A DNA stretch of 64,000 nt from Pseudomonas sp. BGr12 (GTDB taxonomy: Bacteria; Pseudomonadota; Gammaproteobacteria; Pseudomonadales; Pseudomonadaceae). Both the position numbers and the translations under genes were made by a program. Location: the NCBI RefSeq assembly GCF_030272895.1, contig NZ_JALRNF010000002.1, positions 62,001 through 126,000 on the forward strand. Reading direction: 5' to 3'. Of this stretch, positions 42,765 through 52,010 are shown piece after piece (within the stretch, counting starts at the first letter, position 1; the number at the start of each line of letters is the position of its first letter). The notes below the pieces were generated by a model. That model was not told where the DNA came from. It searched no databases and was given only the letters and a program-made list of their open reading frames with translations.

Positions 42765-44501
42765 TTACAGTTTCGGCATCTGCCCGATCCGGCCCATCAT
42801 CTCCGTGACGATCTGCAGGTCGAGCATGAACTGCTCGACGGTCTTGAACTCGTTGTCGTTGTGGCCGGTGTATTTGACGTCGGGCATGGCCAGGCCGAAC
42901 TGCACGCCATTGGGCAGTTCATGCACCGAGGTGGCGCCGGCGGAGGTGCCGAACTTGTGCGCCATGCCCAGGTTCTCACTGGCGACCGCCAGCAAGGCCT
43001 TGACCCATTCACCCTCGGGGTTGCGGTACATCGGTTCGGCGATCGAGGTGTCCAGGGCGACGTTGATCGCGGACTGCTTGCTCCAGGCCGCAAGCTTGTC
43101 GCCGATTTCCTTCTTCAGCACCTCAGGCGACTTGCCCACCGGCACGCGCAGGTTGACCGCCAGTTTGAAGGCCTTGTCGTCCATGCCCACGTAAGTCGGC
43201 GAGGTGGTCAACGGGCCCATGAAGTCATCGGCAAAACCGACGCCCAGTTTGCCACCCAGGTAGTCCAGGCCCCAGTTGTCGGCCCCGTAGCGGGCGGCGT
43301 CGGTGATCGCGTTGTGCTTGAGCGCGACCTTGCCGTCCAGGCTGTTGATCAGCTCCAGCATCCGCGCCACCGGGTTGACGCCGGATTCTGGTTCGGAGGA
43401 GTGGGCCGATACCCCGGTGACGGTCAGTTGCACATCCTTGCCGACCACCTTGGCGTTGACACCGAAGTTGCCGCCGTTGCCCTTGGCATAGGCATCGCCT
43501 GCCTGCTGCAGGCTGGCGGCAAGCTCGGCGGGCGTGTCGGTGACAAAGGTGGCGACCGAGGTCGAGGGGATCTGGTTGGTCGCCAGGCCACCGGTCATTG
43601 CGGTGATTTCCGCGCCTTTGCCTTCGGCCTGGCGGCGCGGGAAGCTGGCCATGACGGTGCCGTAGCCTTTCTCGGCGATCACCACCGGGTAGCCGCCATC
43701 CAGCGCCAGGTTGTAGTTGGGGATGGGGTTGTGTTCGAAGTAGTACGGGATGGCGTCGCCGGTGGTTTCTTCGGTGGTGTCGACCAGCAGCTTGAAGTTT
43801 CTCGCCAGTGGCAGGTTTTCTTCCTTGATGATCTTCATGGCGTAGAGCGCGACCACGATGCCGTTCTTGTCATCCTCGGCACCGCGACCGTACATGCGAT
43901 CGCCGATCAGGGTGAGCTTGAACGGATCGAGTCGGGTACCGTCCTGCAGCACCCAGTTTTCCGGGGTGACTGGGACCACGTCGGCATGGGCGTGGATGCC
44001 CACCACTTCATCGCTTTTCCCCTGGAGCGAGATCTCGTAGATGCGGTTGTCGACGTTGCGGAAATTCAGGTTGAAGGCCTGGGCCAGGCCTTTGATCTTG
44101 TCGGCAATCTTGATGAACTCGGGGTTCTCGTGCTGGTCGACACCCTCGACGCGGAAGGTCGGGATGGCCACCAGCTCGCGCAGGGTTTCGGTGGCGGCAG
44201 CACCATATTTCATCCGCGCGTAGAGACCGAGCAGGCGATGGATTTCGTTTTGCTGCTGCGCCGACAGGGGCTTGTTGGCAAGGAAGGCGGTGATGGTCGC
44301 GTCGAGCTTGTCGGCTTTGCCCAGGTCGCTCTCGGCCAGCGCACCGAGGAACTGCCTGAAGTCCTTCACCTGGGCGTTGCCGAAGGTTTTCAGGATCGCC
44401 GCGCTCTGTTGCGGGGTGATGTTGGCCTGGGCCTGGCAGGTGAAGGCAGTGAGACTGGCCAGCATCAGGGTGGTGGCCAGGTGCTTGAGTGAGAAGTCCA
44501 T
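42765..44501 (-). CDS. secreted M20-family dipeptidase (PepV-like)
   Basis: 578 residues from ATG at 44501 (44513 is an alternative). A signal peptide (about residues 4-27, cut after AQA) marks it as periplasmic. Dinuclear zinc ligands of M20 peptidases are present: HAHADVVPV, GRGAEDDKNG, DTTEETTG (the catalytic acid pair) and a C-terminal TGHNDNEF. It is larger than typical PepV, and the secreted form occurs in Pseudomonas. It would cleave short peptides or acylated amino acids in the periplasm. Stands alone, upstream of the chemoreceptor gene in the opposite reading sense of expression order. Confidence 0.86.
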   Translation of the reverse strand: MDFSLKHLATTLMLASLTAFTCQAQANITPQQSAAILKTFGNAQVKDFRQFLGALAESDLGKADKLDATITAFLANKPLSAQQQNEIHRLLGLYARMKYGAAATETLRELVAIPTFRVEGVDQHENPEFIKIADKIKGLAQAFNLNFRNVDNRIYEISLQGKSDEVVGIHAHADVVPVTPENWVLQDGTRLDPFKLTLIGDRMYGRGAEDDKNGIVVALYAMKIIKEENLPLARNFKLLVDTTEETTGDAIPYYFEHNPIPNYNLALDGGYPVVIAEKGYGTVMASFPRRQAEGKGAEITAMTGGLATNQIPSTSVATFVTDTPAELAASLQQAGDAYAKGNGGNFGVNAKVVGKDVQLTVTGVSAHSSEPESGVNPVARMLELINSLDGKVALKHNAITDAARYGADNWGLDYLGGKLGVGFADDFMGPLTTSPTYVGMDDKAFKLAVNLRVPVGKSPEVLKKEIGDKLAAWSKQSAINVALDTSIAEPMYRNPEGEWVKALLAVASENLGMAHKFGTSAGATSVHELPNGVQFGLAMPDVKYTGHNDNEFKTVEQFMLDLQIVTEMMGRIGQMPKL

Positions 44502-44689
44502 TGCTGGAGGCATTCCTTTGCAGGGGGTGGGTAGGCGGTGGCTGCCTCGATCGGCAAGCCGTCGTGCAAACTAACACCCCGTGCAAGCGCGCGTGGAGAC
44601 CTGGAATGTGACCTGTCGCACAGTCATGCAAAAGTGACGCAGAAACGAAAAAGCACGGTGGTGGATGGCGCGACAGTGCCGGTGGGGCT

Positions 44690-44713
44690 TTCGCGGGGCA
44701 AGCCCGCTCCCAC
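44690..44713. repeat. single REP unit
   Basis: TTCGCGGGGCAAGCCCGCTCCCAC, placed just after the stop of the chemoreceptor gene (44715). The hairpin may protect or end the chemoreceptor mRNA. Confidence 0.82.
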
Positions 44714-44714
44714 C

Positions 44715-46340
44715 TCAGACCCTGAACCGCGCCACCAGCGCCGTCAGCTCCCCGGCCAACCCCGACAACGCCTGGCTGGCCTGGCGGGTCTGTTGCGCGC
44801 CGGCCGCCGAGCGGGTGGAGAGCTCGCGGATGTTGAGCAGGTTGCGATCCACTTCCCGTGCCACCTGGGCCTGCTGCTCGGCGGCGCTGGCGATCACCAG
44901 GTTGCGTTCGTTGATTTCGCCGATGGCGGTGTAGATGCCTTCAAGCACTTGCCCCGAGGCCTGGGTGATGTCCAGGGCCGAACGGGCGCGCTGGGTGCTG
45001 GCCTGCATCGAGGCCACCGCGGCTTCGGTGCCGAGTTGCACGCCATTGATCATTTGCTCGATTTCCCGGGTCGATTGCTGGGTGCGGTAGGCCAGGGTGC
45101 GCACTTCATCGGCCACCACGGCAAAGCCGCGACCGGCCTCGCCGGCACGGGCCGCCTCGATGGCGGCGTTGAGGGCCAGCAGGTTGGTCTGTTCCGACAC
45201 CGAGCGAATCACTTCCAGTACCTGGCCGATGTCGCGAACCTGGCCGGCCAGTTGTTGCAGGTGCTCACTGCTGGTCTGCACTTCGCGGGTCATCGCCCGG
45301 GTGCCGTCGAGGTTCTCGCCCACCTGCAGGCGGCTCTGCTCGGCCAGGCGGTTGGAGGCGGTGGCCGCTTGTGAGGTGGACACCGCATTGCGCGCCACAT
45401 CTTCCACGGCAGTGGTCATTTCGGTGACGGCGGTGGCTGCCTGTTCCAGTTCCTGGTCCTGCTGGCGCAGGCCGTTGGCGCTTTGTTCGGTGACATCATC
45501 GAGGGCTTCGGCGGCGCGGGCCAGTTGACGGGCACAGCCGCTGATCTGCCCCAGGGTGTCGCGCTGGCTGTGCTGCATGCGTTGCAGCTCGCTGAACAGC
45601 TGGCCGATCTCGTTGCTGCTGCGTACCGTTACCGGCACGCTGAGATCGCCCCCGGCGATGCGCTGGAAGTGCTGGCCGGCCTCGCGCAACGGGCGCAGCA
45701 CGCGCTGGGCGATAAAGCTCCAGCACAGCACGGCCAGCAGCAGGGTGACCACGCCCAGTACGGCGCTGAGCACCTGGGCCTGGCTCAGGCGGCGGTCGGA
45801 TTCGAGCATGATCTGCTGGCTGCGCTCGCTCAGCGCCGCCACCAGTTGCTGGCGCAGCGCCTGCATGCGGGCCATGGCCTTGCCGGCCTCGGTGTTGGCG
45901 ATGAAGAAGCGCTGCAGGTCGTTGCCCCGGGTCGCTTCGCGCTGGCCTGCTACGGCATCGGCGTAGCTGGCGAAGGTGCCTTGCAGGTCCACGGCCAGCA
46001 CCTTGAGCGCCGGGTCCTGGGCATGGGCGACCAGTTCGTCGAACAGTGTTCGGCTGTTGCCGATCAGTTGCTCGGACAGCGCCAGGCGTTTGTCGGTGCT
46101 GTCCTGGTGGCCGCCGCTCTGTTCCACGAAGCCGGAGGAGACGTTGGCGCTGGCGCGGATCGCCATCAGCAGGGCGTTGTTCAGCCGGTCCGACTGGTGC
46201 GCGGTCTGGTCCAGTTCGGTGATCTGCCCATCGCTGCCCACCGCCGCGCGCCAGGCGCTGACGGTGGAGAACAACAGGGTCAGGCTGAACAGCGACAGCA
46301 CCCAGAACATCCCGGTGCGGATTTTCAGGTCGGCGAACAT
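44715..46340 (-). CDS. methyl-accepting chemotaxis protein (Tar/Tsr-like layout)
   Basis: 541 residues: TM1 about 10-30, a helical periplasmic sensor (about 31-190, four-helix-bundle type), TM2 about 193-215, HAMP about 216-270, and a long cytoplasmic helical hairpin with the conserved tip [22 protein letters not shown] near residue 400. No C-terminal CheR-binding pentapeptide is seen. It would sense an unknown periplasmic ligand and signal to CheA/CheW. Stands alone. Confidence 0.88.
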   Translation of the reverse strand: MFADLKIRTGMFWVLSLFSLTLLFSTVSAWRAAVGSDGQITELDQTAHQSDRLNNALLMAIRASANVSSGFVEQSGGHQDSTDKRLALSEQLIGNSRTLFDELVAHAQDPALKVLAVDLQGTFASYADAVAGQREATRGNDLQRFFIANTEAGKAMARMQALRQQLVAALSERSQQIMLESDRRLSQAQVLSAVLGVVTLLLAVLCWSFIAQRVLRPLREAGQHFQRIAGGDLSVPVTVRSSNEIGQLFSELQRMQHSQRDTLGQISGCARQLARAAEALDDVTEQSANGLRQQDQELEQAATAVTEMTTAVEDVARNAVSTSQAATASNRLAEQSRLQVGENLDGTRAMTREVQTSSEHLQQLAGQVRDIGQVLEVIRSVSEQTNLLALNAAIEAARAGEAGRGFAVVADEVRTLAYRTQQSTREIEQMINGVQLGTEAAVASMQASTQRARSALDITQASGQVLEGIYTAIGEINERNLVIASAAEQQAQVAREVDRNLLNIRELSTRSAAGAQQTRQASQALSGLAGELTALVARFRV

Positions 46341-46820
46341 GCAGGCGGTACTCCTTGAGTTGTTATTAGCGCCACCGTGCGCCGAAGGATCGGCGGTGGG
46401 TGGTCTGCTATCGGAGTTGCCGCAGACGGACTTGAGGGCGTAAATCCGCTTGTGTTCGATTACCGCACGCAGTTTGTGTCAGCAGTGCTCGCTCCACAAT
46501 GGTTCTGCTTGCATCGGTCCTTGTGGGAGCAACTGTCTTTGTGGGAGCTGGCGCAGCCTGCGATCGGCTGCGCAGCAGTCGCAATCGGTTCAGCTCGGTG
46601 GGTCTGAAGGAATCGCGTCGACAGGTTTTGCGGCCGTTTCACGGCCGATCGCAGCCTGGCGGCAGCTCCCACAGATACCCTACCGACTGTGGGAGCAGGC
46701 TTCGCCAGCTCCCACACGTGCATGCCGACAACCAACTGTTGCGCCAACAATTCACCGTACTGTAGCGCTCGCCCGATGGACCAGGGCGCTACCCTTGAAG
46801 CTCTGCCAGGAGGCCTTGCG
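46341..46820. other. 480-bp intergenic region with REP-like hairpins
   Basis: Between the chemoreceptor start and the LysE gene. It holds several copies of GTGGGAGC and GCTCCCAC (46523-46530, 46541-46548, 46665-46672, 46689-46696, 46708-46715), with the palindrome-like CGATCGGCTGCGCAGCAGTC in the middle. No gene can be supported. Confidence 0.6.
46523..46715. repeat. cluster of degenerate REP-like units
   Basis: Five GTGGGAGC/GCTCCCAC boxes with shared spacers such as CAGGCTTCGCCAGCTCCCAC, which also occurs at 13152-13173. They resemble the REP family but lack the canonical CTTGCCCCGCGAT core, so they form a second sequence class. Confidence 0.65.
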
Positions 46821-47447
46821 ATGCTCGACCTGCATACCCTGATGATCTTTTCCGGTGCGGTGACCCTGTTACTGCTCTCACCCGGGCCGAACATGGCCTT
46901 CGTCATCAGCCATGGCGTGTCCATGGGCTGGCGCGGCGGGCTGGCGGCGGCACTGGGCATCAGCCTGGCCGACCTGGTCCTGACGGCGTTGACCGCCACC
47001 GGTGTCACCACACTGATTGCCGCCTGGCCACCATCCTTCGACATCATCCGCTATTGCGGTGCGATCTATCTGTTGTGGATGGCCTTCAAGTTGTTGCAAC
47101 CGCGTAGCCCGGGCAGGGCTCAGGGGGCATCCGGGACGTCATCGACGTCAGTGTTCGTCGCCGCGACCTTGAACAGTCTGCTCAATCCCAAGGCGCTGTT
47201 GTTCTTCATCGTGTTCTTGCCGCAGTTCGTGGTGCCGGGCAAGGATGTCGCCGGGCAATTGTTGCTGCTGGGGTTGCTGCTGAGTGCTATCGCCCTGGTG
47301 TTTCATGTGCTACTGGGCTGTTTTGCCGGATTGATCAGCCGACGCTTTGCTGCACAAGGACGCATGGCACGCTTGCAGCCGCGCTTGCTGGCCAGTGTGC
47401 TGGCCTTGCTGGCGCTGCGGTTGCTGGTGATGTCGCGACCGGCTTGA
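46821..47447 (+). CDS. LysE/RhtB-family amino-acid exporter
   Basis: 208 residues from ATG at 46821 with CAGGAGG upstream. Six hydrophobic segments; the motif LSPGPNMAFVISHGVSMGWR near residue 20, followed by AAALGISLAD, defines the LysE/RhtB family. These export amino acids or derivatives. Single gene between two REP-containing gaps. Confidence 0.87.
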   Translation: MLDLHTLMIFSGAVTLLLLSPGPNMAFVISHGVSMGWRGGLAAALGISLADLVLTALTATGVTTLIAAWPPSFDIIRYCGAIYLLWMAFKLLQPRSPGRAQGASGTSSTSVFVAATLNSLLNPKALLFFIVFLPQFVVPGKDVAGQLLLLGLLLSAIALVFHVLLGCFAGLISRRFAAQGRMARLQPRLLASVLALLALRLLVMSRPA

Positions 47448-47454
47448 CCTTTCT

Positions 47455-47482
47455 GTGGGAGCGGCGGTGCGACGACTCCCAC
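47455..47482. repeat. short REP-like hairpin
   Basis: GTGGGAG and CTCCCAC separated by GCGGCGGTGCGACGA; the same core as at 7202-7220. It lies between the convergent LysE and ABC ATPase gene ends and may terminate both. Confidence 0.7.
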
Positions 47483-47494
47483 AGGGTGCAGGCG

Positions 47495-48643
47495 TCAGTG
47501 CGCGCCAGCAGCCTTGTTCAGGTCGCTCTCCGCCCACTGGGTATACACGCAGGCATCGGCCACCGCCCAGCGGACCTTGACGCTGTCGCCCGGCTGCATC
47601 GGCATGCCCGCCGCCGACAGGGCCTTGACCGTCATGGCCGTGCCACCGGTGGTCACCACGCTGCAGGTCTGGCTCTCGCCCAGGAACAGCACCTCGCCAA
47701 CCCGCGCAGACACCTGGTTCCAGCCCGCTGGCAGGGGCTGCTGGATGGCCTGTTCGGCGCTCAGGGCCACGGCTTTTTCCGGACGCACCATCAGCAGCGC
47801 ATCCTGCCCCTCGCTCAGCCCCGGGGTCAGGCGCATGGCCAGTGGCTGGCCTTCGAAGCTGGCCGCGCCGTTGCCGTGGGCCTTGACGCGCAGGAAGTTG
47901 GAGTTGCCCAGGAACGAGGCGACGAAGGCATTCGGCGGGTTTTGGTAGAGGTCGTAGCCGGTGCCCAGGCCGACGATCTTGCCGTGGCTGAAGATGGCGA
48001 TGCGCTGGGACAGGCGCATGGCCTCTTCCTGGTCGTGGGTGACGTAGACGATGGTGATGCCCAGGCGCCGGTGCAGCTGGCGCAGTTCGTCCTGCAGGTC
48101 TTCGCGTAGTTTCTTGTCCAGCGCGCCAAGCGGCTCGTCCATCAGCAGGATGCGTGGCTCGTACACCAGTGCCCGGGCGATGGCCACGCGCTGTTGCTGG
48201 CCGCCGGAGAGTTGCGCCGGGCGGCGGTGGGCGAAGCTGTCCAGCTGCACCAGCTTGAGCATGGCGTCCACTTGCTTGTCACGCTCGGCGGCGCTGCGCT
48301 TGCGGATGGCTAGGGGAAAGGCGATGTTGTCGCGCACCGACAGGTGCGGGAACAGCGAGTAGCGCTGGAACACCATGCCGATGTCGCGCTTGTGCGGCGG
48401 CACGTTGACCAGCGACTGGCCACTGACCAGGATCTCGCCGCTGCTGGGGGTCTCGAAACCGGCGAGCATCGACAGGGTGGTGCTCTTGCCCGAGCCGCTG
48501 GAGCCGAGGAAGGTCAGGAATTCGCCGTCCTGGATGTCCAGGTTGATGTCGTCCACGGCGGCGAAATCGCCGTAGTGCTTGTTCAGGTTGCGCAGGCTGA
48601 CCAGGGTCTGGGCGTGCCGCGGGGTGTCGAGGACTGCACTCAT
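47495..48643 (-). CDS. ABC transporter ATPase (PotA-like, polyamine type)
   Basis: 382 residues. Walker A GSSGSGKST at 47-55, signature LSGGQQQR at 145-152, Walker B ILLMDE at 165-170, then a C-terminal TOBE regulatory region. These match the ATPase of spermidine/putrescine and related importers. It is the last gene of a four-gene operon (binding protein, two permeases, ATPase), 19 bp after the second permease. Polyamine specificity is by family and not proven; other organic amines or opine-like solutes are possible. Confidence 0.87.
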   Translation of the reverse strand: MSAVLDTPRHAQTLVSLRNLNKHYGDFAAVDDINLDIQDGEFLTFLGSSGSGKSTTLSMLAGFETPSSGEILVSGQSLVNVPPHKRDIGMVFQRYSLFPHLSVRDNIAFPLAIRKRSAAERDKQVDAMLKLVQLDSFAHRRPAQLSGGQQQRVAIARALVYEPRILLMDEPLGALDKKLREDLQDELRQLHRRLGITIVYVTHDQEEAMRLSQRIAIFSHGKIVGLGTGYDLYQNPPNAFVASFLGNSNFLRVKAHGNGAASFEGQPLAMRLTPGLSEGQDALLMVRPEKAVALSAEQAIQQPLPAGWNQVSARVGEVLFLGESQTCSVVTTGGTAMTVKALSAAGMPMQPGDSVKVRWAVADACVYTQWAESDLNKAAGAH

Positions 48644-48662
48644 CTTGTTGTTCTCCAGGCGC

Positions 48663-49472
48663 TCAAGCGCTGACTTCGTTGCGCCGGCGCAGGGCGGCGG
48701 CGATGACCATGACCAGCAGCGACAACCCGATCAGCAGCGTCGAGGCGACGGCGATCACCGGGGTCAGGTCCTGGCGCAGGGTGGTCCACATTTTTACCGG
48801 CAGGGTCTGCAGGGTCGGGCTGGCCATCATCACGCTCAGCACCACCTCGTCCCAGGACACCAGGAAGGCGAACAGGGCGCCGGCGATCATCCCCGGGCGG
48901 ATCGCCGGAAAGGTCACCTTGACGATGGCCTGCAGGCGCGAGGCGCCACAGATCACCGCGGCATCCTCGATCGACTGGTCGAACAGCTTGAGCGAGTTGA
49001 TGATCGAGATGATGGTGAAGGGCAGGGCGACGATCACATGGCTGACCACGAAGGAAAACAGCGTGCCGGTGTAGCCGAGCTTGAGGAACAGCGCGTACAC
49101 CGCCACGGCGATGATCACCAGCGGCACGATCATCGGCAGGGTGAACAGGCCGTAGAGCATCTCCCGGCCGGGAAAGCGCCCGCGCACCAGGGCAAAGGCG
49201 GTGGGCAGGCCCAGGGCCACGGCGCAGAGAGTGGTCAGCACCGCCACCTTGAGGCTGGCCAGGGCCGCGTCCATCCATTCGGCGTTGGAGAAGAACTGCG
49301 CGTACCACTTCAGCGTCCAGCCCGGTGGCGGGAACACCAGCCACTGCGAGGAGCCGAACGACAACAGCACGATGAACACGATCGGCAGCAGCAGGAACAG
49401 CGCGATCAGGCCGGTGGTGGCGAACAGGCCGTAGCGCAGGCGCCGGCCCATGGCGTTGGGCGTCAGGAGCAT
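48663..49472 (-). CDS. ABC transporter permease (PotC-like)
   Basis: 269 residues with six membrane segments. The EAA-like cytoplasmic loop ASRLQAIVKVTFPAIRPGMI (about residues 183-202) contacts the ATPase. The permease is typical of the polyamine/iron class. It starts six bases after the stop of the first permease. Confidence 0.87.
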   Translation of the reverse strand: MLLTPNAMGRRLRYGLFATTGLIALFLLLPIVFIVLLSFGSSQWLVFPPPGWTLKWYAQFFSNAEWMDAALASLKVAVLTTLCAVALGLPTAFALVRGRFPGREMLYGLFTLPMIVPLVIIAVAVYALFLKLGYTGTLFSFVVSHVIVALPFTIISIINSLKLFDQSIEDAAVICGASRLQAIVKVTFPAIRPGMIAGALFAFLVSWDEVVLSVMMASPTLQTLPVKMWTTLRQDLTPVIAVASTLLIGLSLLVMVIAAALRRRNEVSA

Positions 49473-49478
49473 CTTGGC

Positions 49479-50402
49479 TTACCTCGCGTTGCTGCTGCCG
49501 ACCGGCGATTCCGGTTGCAGCTTCAGGTAGAAGTAGAACAGCACCAGGGTGATGGCGATCAGCAACGCGGCGGCGGCACTGGCCAGGCCCCAGTTGAGGA
49601 ACGACTGCACCTGCTGGACGATGAATTCAGGCAGCATCATGTTCTGTGCGCCACCGAGCAGGGCCGGGGTCACGTAGTAGCCCAGGGACATGACGAACAC
49701 CATCAAGGCGCCGGAGAACAGTCCCGAGCGGCACAGCGGCAGGAACACCTTGAAAAAGTTGGTCCAGGGGCTGGCGCCGCAGATGGAGCCGGCCTGCAGC
49801 ACCATCGGGTCGATGGCCTGCATGGTCGCCTGCAGCGGCAGGACGATGAACGGGATCATGATGTAGCTCATGCCGATCACCACACCGGTGAGGTTGTGCA
49901 CCATCTCCAGTGGCGCATCGATGATCCCCATGGCCATCAGTGCCTTGTTGATCACCCCCGAGGCTTGCAGCAGTACCAGCCAGGAGTAGGTACGCGCCAG
50001 CAGGCTGGTCCACATCGACAGCAGCACGATGTTCAGCAGCCAGCGGCCCCAGCCGCGTGGCACCAGGGTGATCGCCCAGGCCAGCGGAAAGCCCAGCAGC
50101 ACGCTGATCAGGGTCACAAGGCCCGCCACCGAGAAGGTGTTGAACAGCACCCGGGCATAGGCCGAGTTGGCGAACAGCTGCTCGTAATTGCCCAGGCCCG
50201 GCACCGGCTCCAACACCCCGCGCAACAGCAGGCCGATCAGCGGGGCGAAGAAAAACAGGCCGAGGAACAACAGGGCCGGCAGCAGGTTGCGGCTGCCGCG
50301 CCAGCGCAGGCGCAGGGGCGGTGTCTGCTTCATCGCGGCTCCCTTGGTGCCGGCACCCGGGGTGCCGGACGGGGTTTGCAGGGCATTGATCGCGACTTTC
50401 AT
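49479..50402 (-). CDS. ABC transporter permease (PotB-like)
   Basis: 307 residues from ATG at 50402, overlapping the stop of the binding-protein gene (ATGA). Six membrane segments and an EAA-like loop (SICGASPWTNFFKVFLPLCR, about residues 207-226). It is the partner of the second permease. Confidence 0.86.
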   Translation of the reverse strand: MKVAINALQTPSGTPGAGTKGAAMKQTPPLRLRWRGSRNLLPALLFLGLFFFAPLIGLLLRGVLEPVPGLGNYEQLFANSAYARVLFNTFSVAGLVTLISVLLGFPLAWAITLVPRGWGRWLLNIVLLSMWTSLLARTYSWLVLLQASGVINKALMAMGIIDAPLEMVHNLTGVVIGMSYIMIPFIVLPLQATMQAIDPMVLQAGSICGASPWTNFFKVFLPLCRSGLFSGALMVFVMSLGYYVTPALLGGAQNMMLPEFIVQQVQSFLNWGLASAAAALLIAITLVLFYFYLKLQPESPVGSSNAR

Positions 50403-51424
50403 TTGACCAGCCACTCATTCCAGCGGGTGGCGATGGCCGGGCCGTTCTTGGCCCAGTAGGCAAAGTCCAGGGTGACCTGATCCTGAGCGTAGGCGGTCGG
50501 CAGGTTCGGCGCGAGGTCGGCCTTGAGCTGGCCGATGCTGTCGAGGTTGACCGGGGCATAGGCGGTGAGGTTGGCGAACTCGGCCTGGCCCTTGGCGCTG
50601 CTGGCTTCGGCCAGGAACTTCATGGCCGCGTCCTTGTTCTTGGCGCCCTTGGGCACGACGAGGAAATCGGCCATGACCAGGTTCTGCTTCCAGCTCACAC
50701 CGACGGGGGCGCCGTCCTGCTGCAGGGCGTAGACCCGGCCGTTCCAGAACTGCCCCATGCTCGCCTCACCGGAGGCCAGCAGTTGCTGGGACTGCGCGCC
50801 GCCGCCCCACCAGACGATGTCTTTCTTGATGGTGTCGAGTTTCTTGAAGGCGCGGTCCAGGTCCAGCGGGTAGAGCTTGTCGGCGGGCACGCCGTCGGCC
50901 AGCAGGGCCAGTTCCAGCACGCCGGGGCTTGGCCATTTGTACAGGGCACGCTTGCCCGGGTAGGTCTTGGTGTCGAACAGCGCGCTCCAGTCCTGGGGCT
51001 TGTTTGCGCCGAGCTTGCCTTCGTTGAAACCGAGCACGAAGGAGAAGAAGAACGAGCCCACGCCGTGGTCGGAGACGAAACGCGGGTCGATGCGCTCACG
51101 CTTGATGGTGGTGAAGTCCAGGGGCTCGAGCAGGCCTTCGGCGGCGGCGCGCAGGGCGAAGTCGGCCTCGACGTCGACCACATCCCACTGCACGTTGCCG
51201 CTTTCGACCATGGCCTTGAGCTTGCCGTAGTCGGTGGGGCCGTCCTGGACCACCTTGATCTTGCTGGCGTCACTGAAGGGTTCGGCCCAGGCCTGCTTCT
51301 GCGCATCCTGGGTGGTGCCACCCCAGCTGACGAAGCTCAGGCTGTCGGCGGCAAGGCCGACCTGGCAGGTCAAAGTCAGCAGGCTGGCGGCCAGCACTGC
51401 ACTTGCGCGTTTGGTGAACAGCAT
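50399..51424 (-). CDS. periplasmic solute-binding protein (PotD-like)
   Basis: 341 residues with a signal peptide (residues 5-25, cut after GLA-A). The mature part begins DSLSFVSWGGTTQDAQKQ and includes GNVQWDVVDVEADFALRAA, typical of the extracellular-binding-protein family 1 members used by spermidine/putrescine importers. It is the first gene of the operon. Its promoter region contains an imperfect copy of the palindrome found between ribB and the DUF1330 gene. Confidence 0.87.
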   Translation of the reverse strand: MLFTKRASAVLAASLLTLTCQVGLAADSLSFVSWGGTTQDAQKQAWAEPFSDASKIKVVQDGPTDYGKLKAMVESGNVQWDVVDVEADFALRAAAEGLLEPLDFTTIKRERIDPRFVSDHGVGSFFFSFVLGFNEGKLGANKPQDWSALFDTKTYPGKRALYKWPSPGVLELALLADGVPADKLYPLDLDRAFKKLDTIKKDIVWWGGGAQSQQLLASGEASMGQFWNGRVYALQQDGAPVGVSWKQNLVMADFLVVPKGAKNKDAAMKFLAEASSAKGQAEFANLTAYAPVNLDSIGQLKADLAPNLPTAYAQDQVTLDFAYWAKNGPAIATRWNEWLVK

Positions 51425-51564
51425 AGGTACGCCCTCGTTTCTTGTGTTTATCGGCGGGCTGTCGTTGCCCGCCTTGTAATGGGGAGCATCAGTTCAAGCG
51501 TGGTTGTGGCTGGCGGACCTGTCAGGAGCCGTTCAGCAGGTTTTTCGGTCTACGGGATATCATA

Positions 51565-51580
51565 TTATGGTATTCCAAAC
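51565..51580. promoter_or_regulatory. operator-like site upstream of ABC operon
   Basis: TTATGGTATTCCAAAC, an imperfect palindrome (TGGTATTCCA core, 51568-51577) about 140 bp before the binding-protein start and 126 bp before the small gene at 51706. It matches 12 of 16 bases of the perfect palindrome at 53154-53169. The TGGT-AT-ACCA form is usual for FCD-type GntR regulators. Confidence 0.6.
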
Positions 51581-51705
51581 TTTTGGCAAGCATCTGGAGG
51601 CTACCGGCTATCACCCGGCACTGGCGTTCGGGCAGGCAGGTGCGGGCCAGAGCCTTCGCCGGCCAGTGTCTATAGTGAAGTAATCTTTCCGAGCGGAGCC
51701 CGGTC

Positions 51706-51894
51706 ATGGAGCTGATCAGTCGAGAACCCTGGTGGCGCGAGCCGCCCAAGCCCGGCCAGCGGGAGGAGGATCTGCATTGGGGGTACCTGGAGATCTACAA
51801 GGACGGCCATGCGGTGTTCGTCGACCAGCGTCCCAGTGACCGGGAGCTGGCCGAGCGCAAGAGTTGCCGCAATTTCCCCAAGGCCCAAGAATAG
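51706..51894 (+). CDS. small hypothetical protein
   Basis: 62 residues, rich in Trp, Glu, Arg and Lys (MELISREPWWREPPKPGQRE), soluble, no recognised family. CGGAGC precedes the ATG. It lies between the ABC operon promoter and a REP element, and converges on ribB. Whether it is translated is likely but not certain. Confidence 0.6.
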   Translation: MELISREPWWREPPKPGQREEDLHWGYLEIYKDGHAVFVDQRPSDRELAERKSCRNFPKAQE

Positions 51895-51909
51895 GTGCGG
51901 CGGGGCGGG

Positions 51910-51979
51910 GTGGGAGCGGGCTTGCCCCGCGATGCGATGCGACGGGCCCCGTGCAATCGCGGGGCAAGCCCGCTCCCAC
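51910..51979. repeat. paired REP element (inverted)
   Basis: GTGGGAGCGGGCTTGCCCCGCGAT (51910-51933) and its exact complement (51956-51979) with a 22-bp centre, between the small gene and the end of ribB. Confidence 0.9.
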
Positions 51980-52010
51980 AGATCACCAGTCCCCCACAGA
52001 TCGCCCGTGC

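Noticed and set aside
46341..46820. Gene in the 480-bp gap before LysE
   Set aside because: The short open frames here are GTGGGAGC/GCTCCCAC repeats translated by chance, without start signals or similarity.
48579..50459. 626-codon plus-strand open frame over the ABC permease genes
   Set aside because: Anti-sense shadow of two permeases with clear membrane segments; repeats of Q, H and G only.
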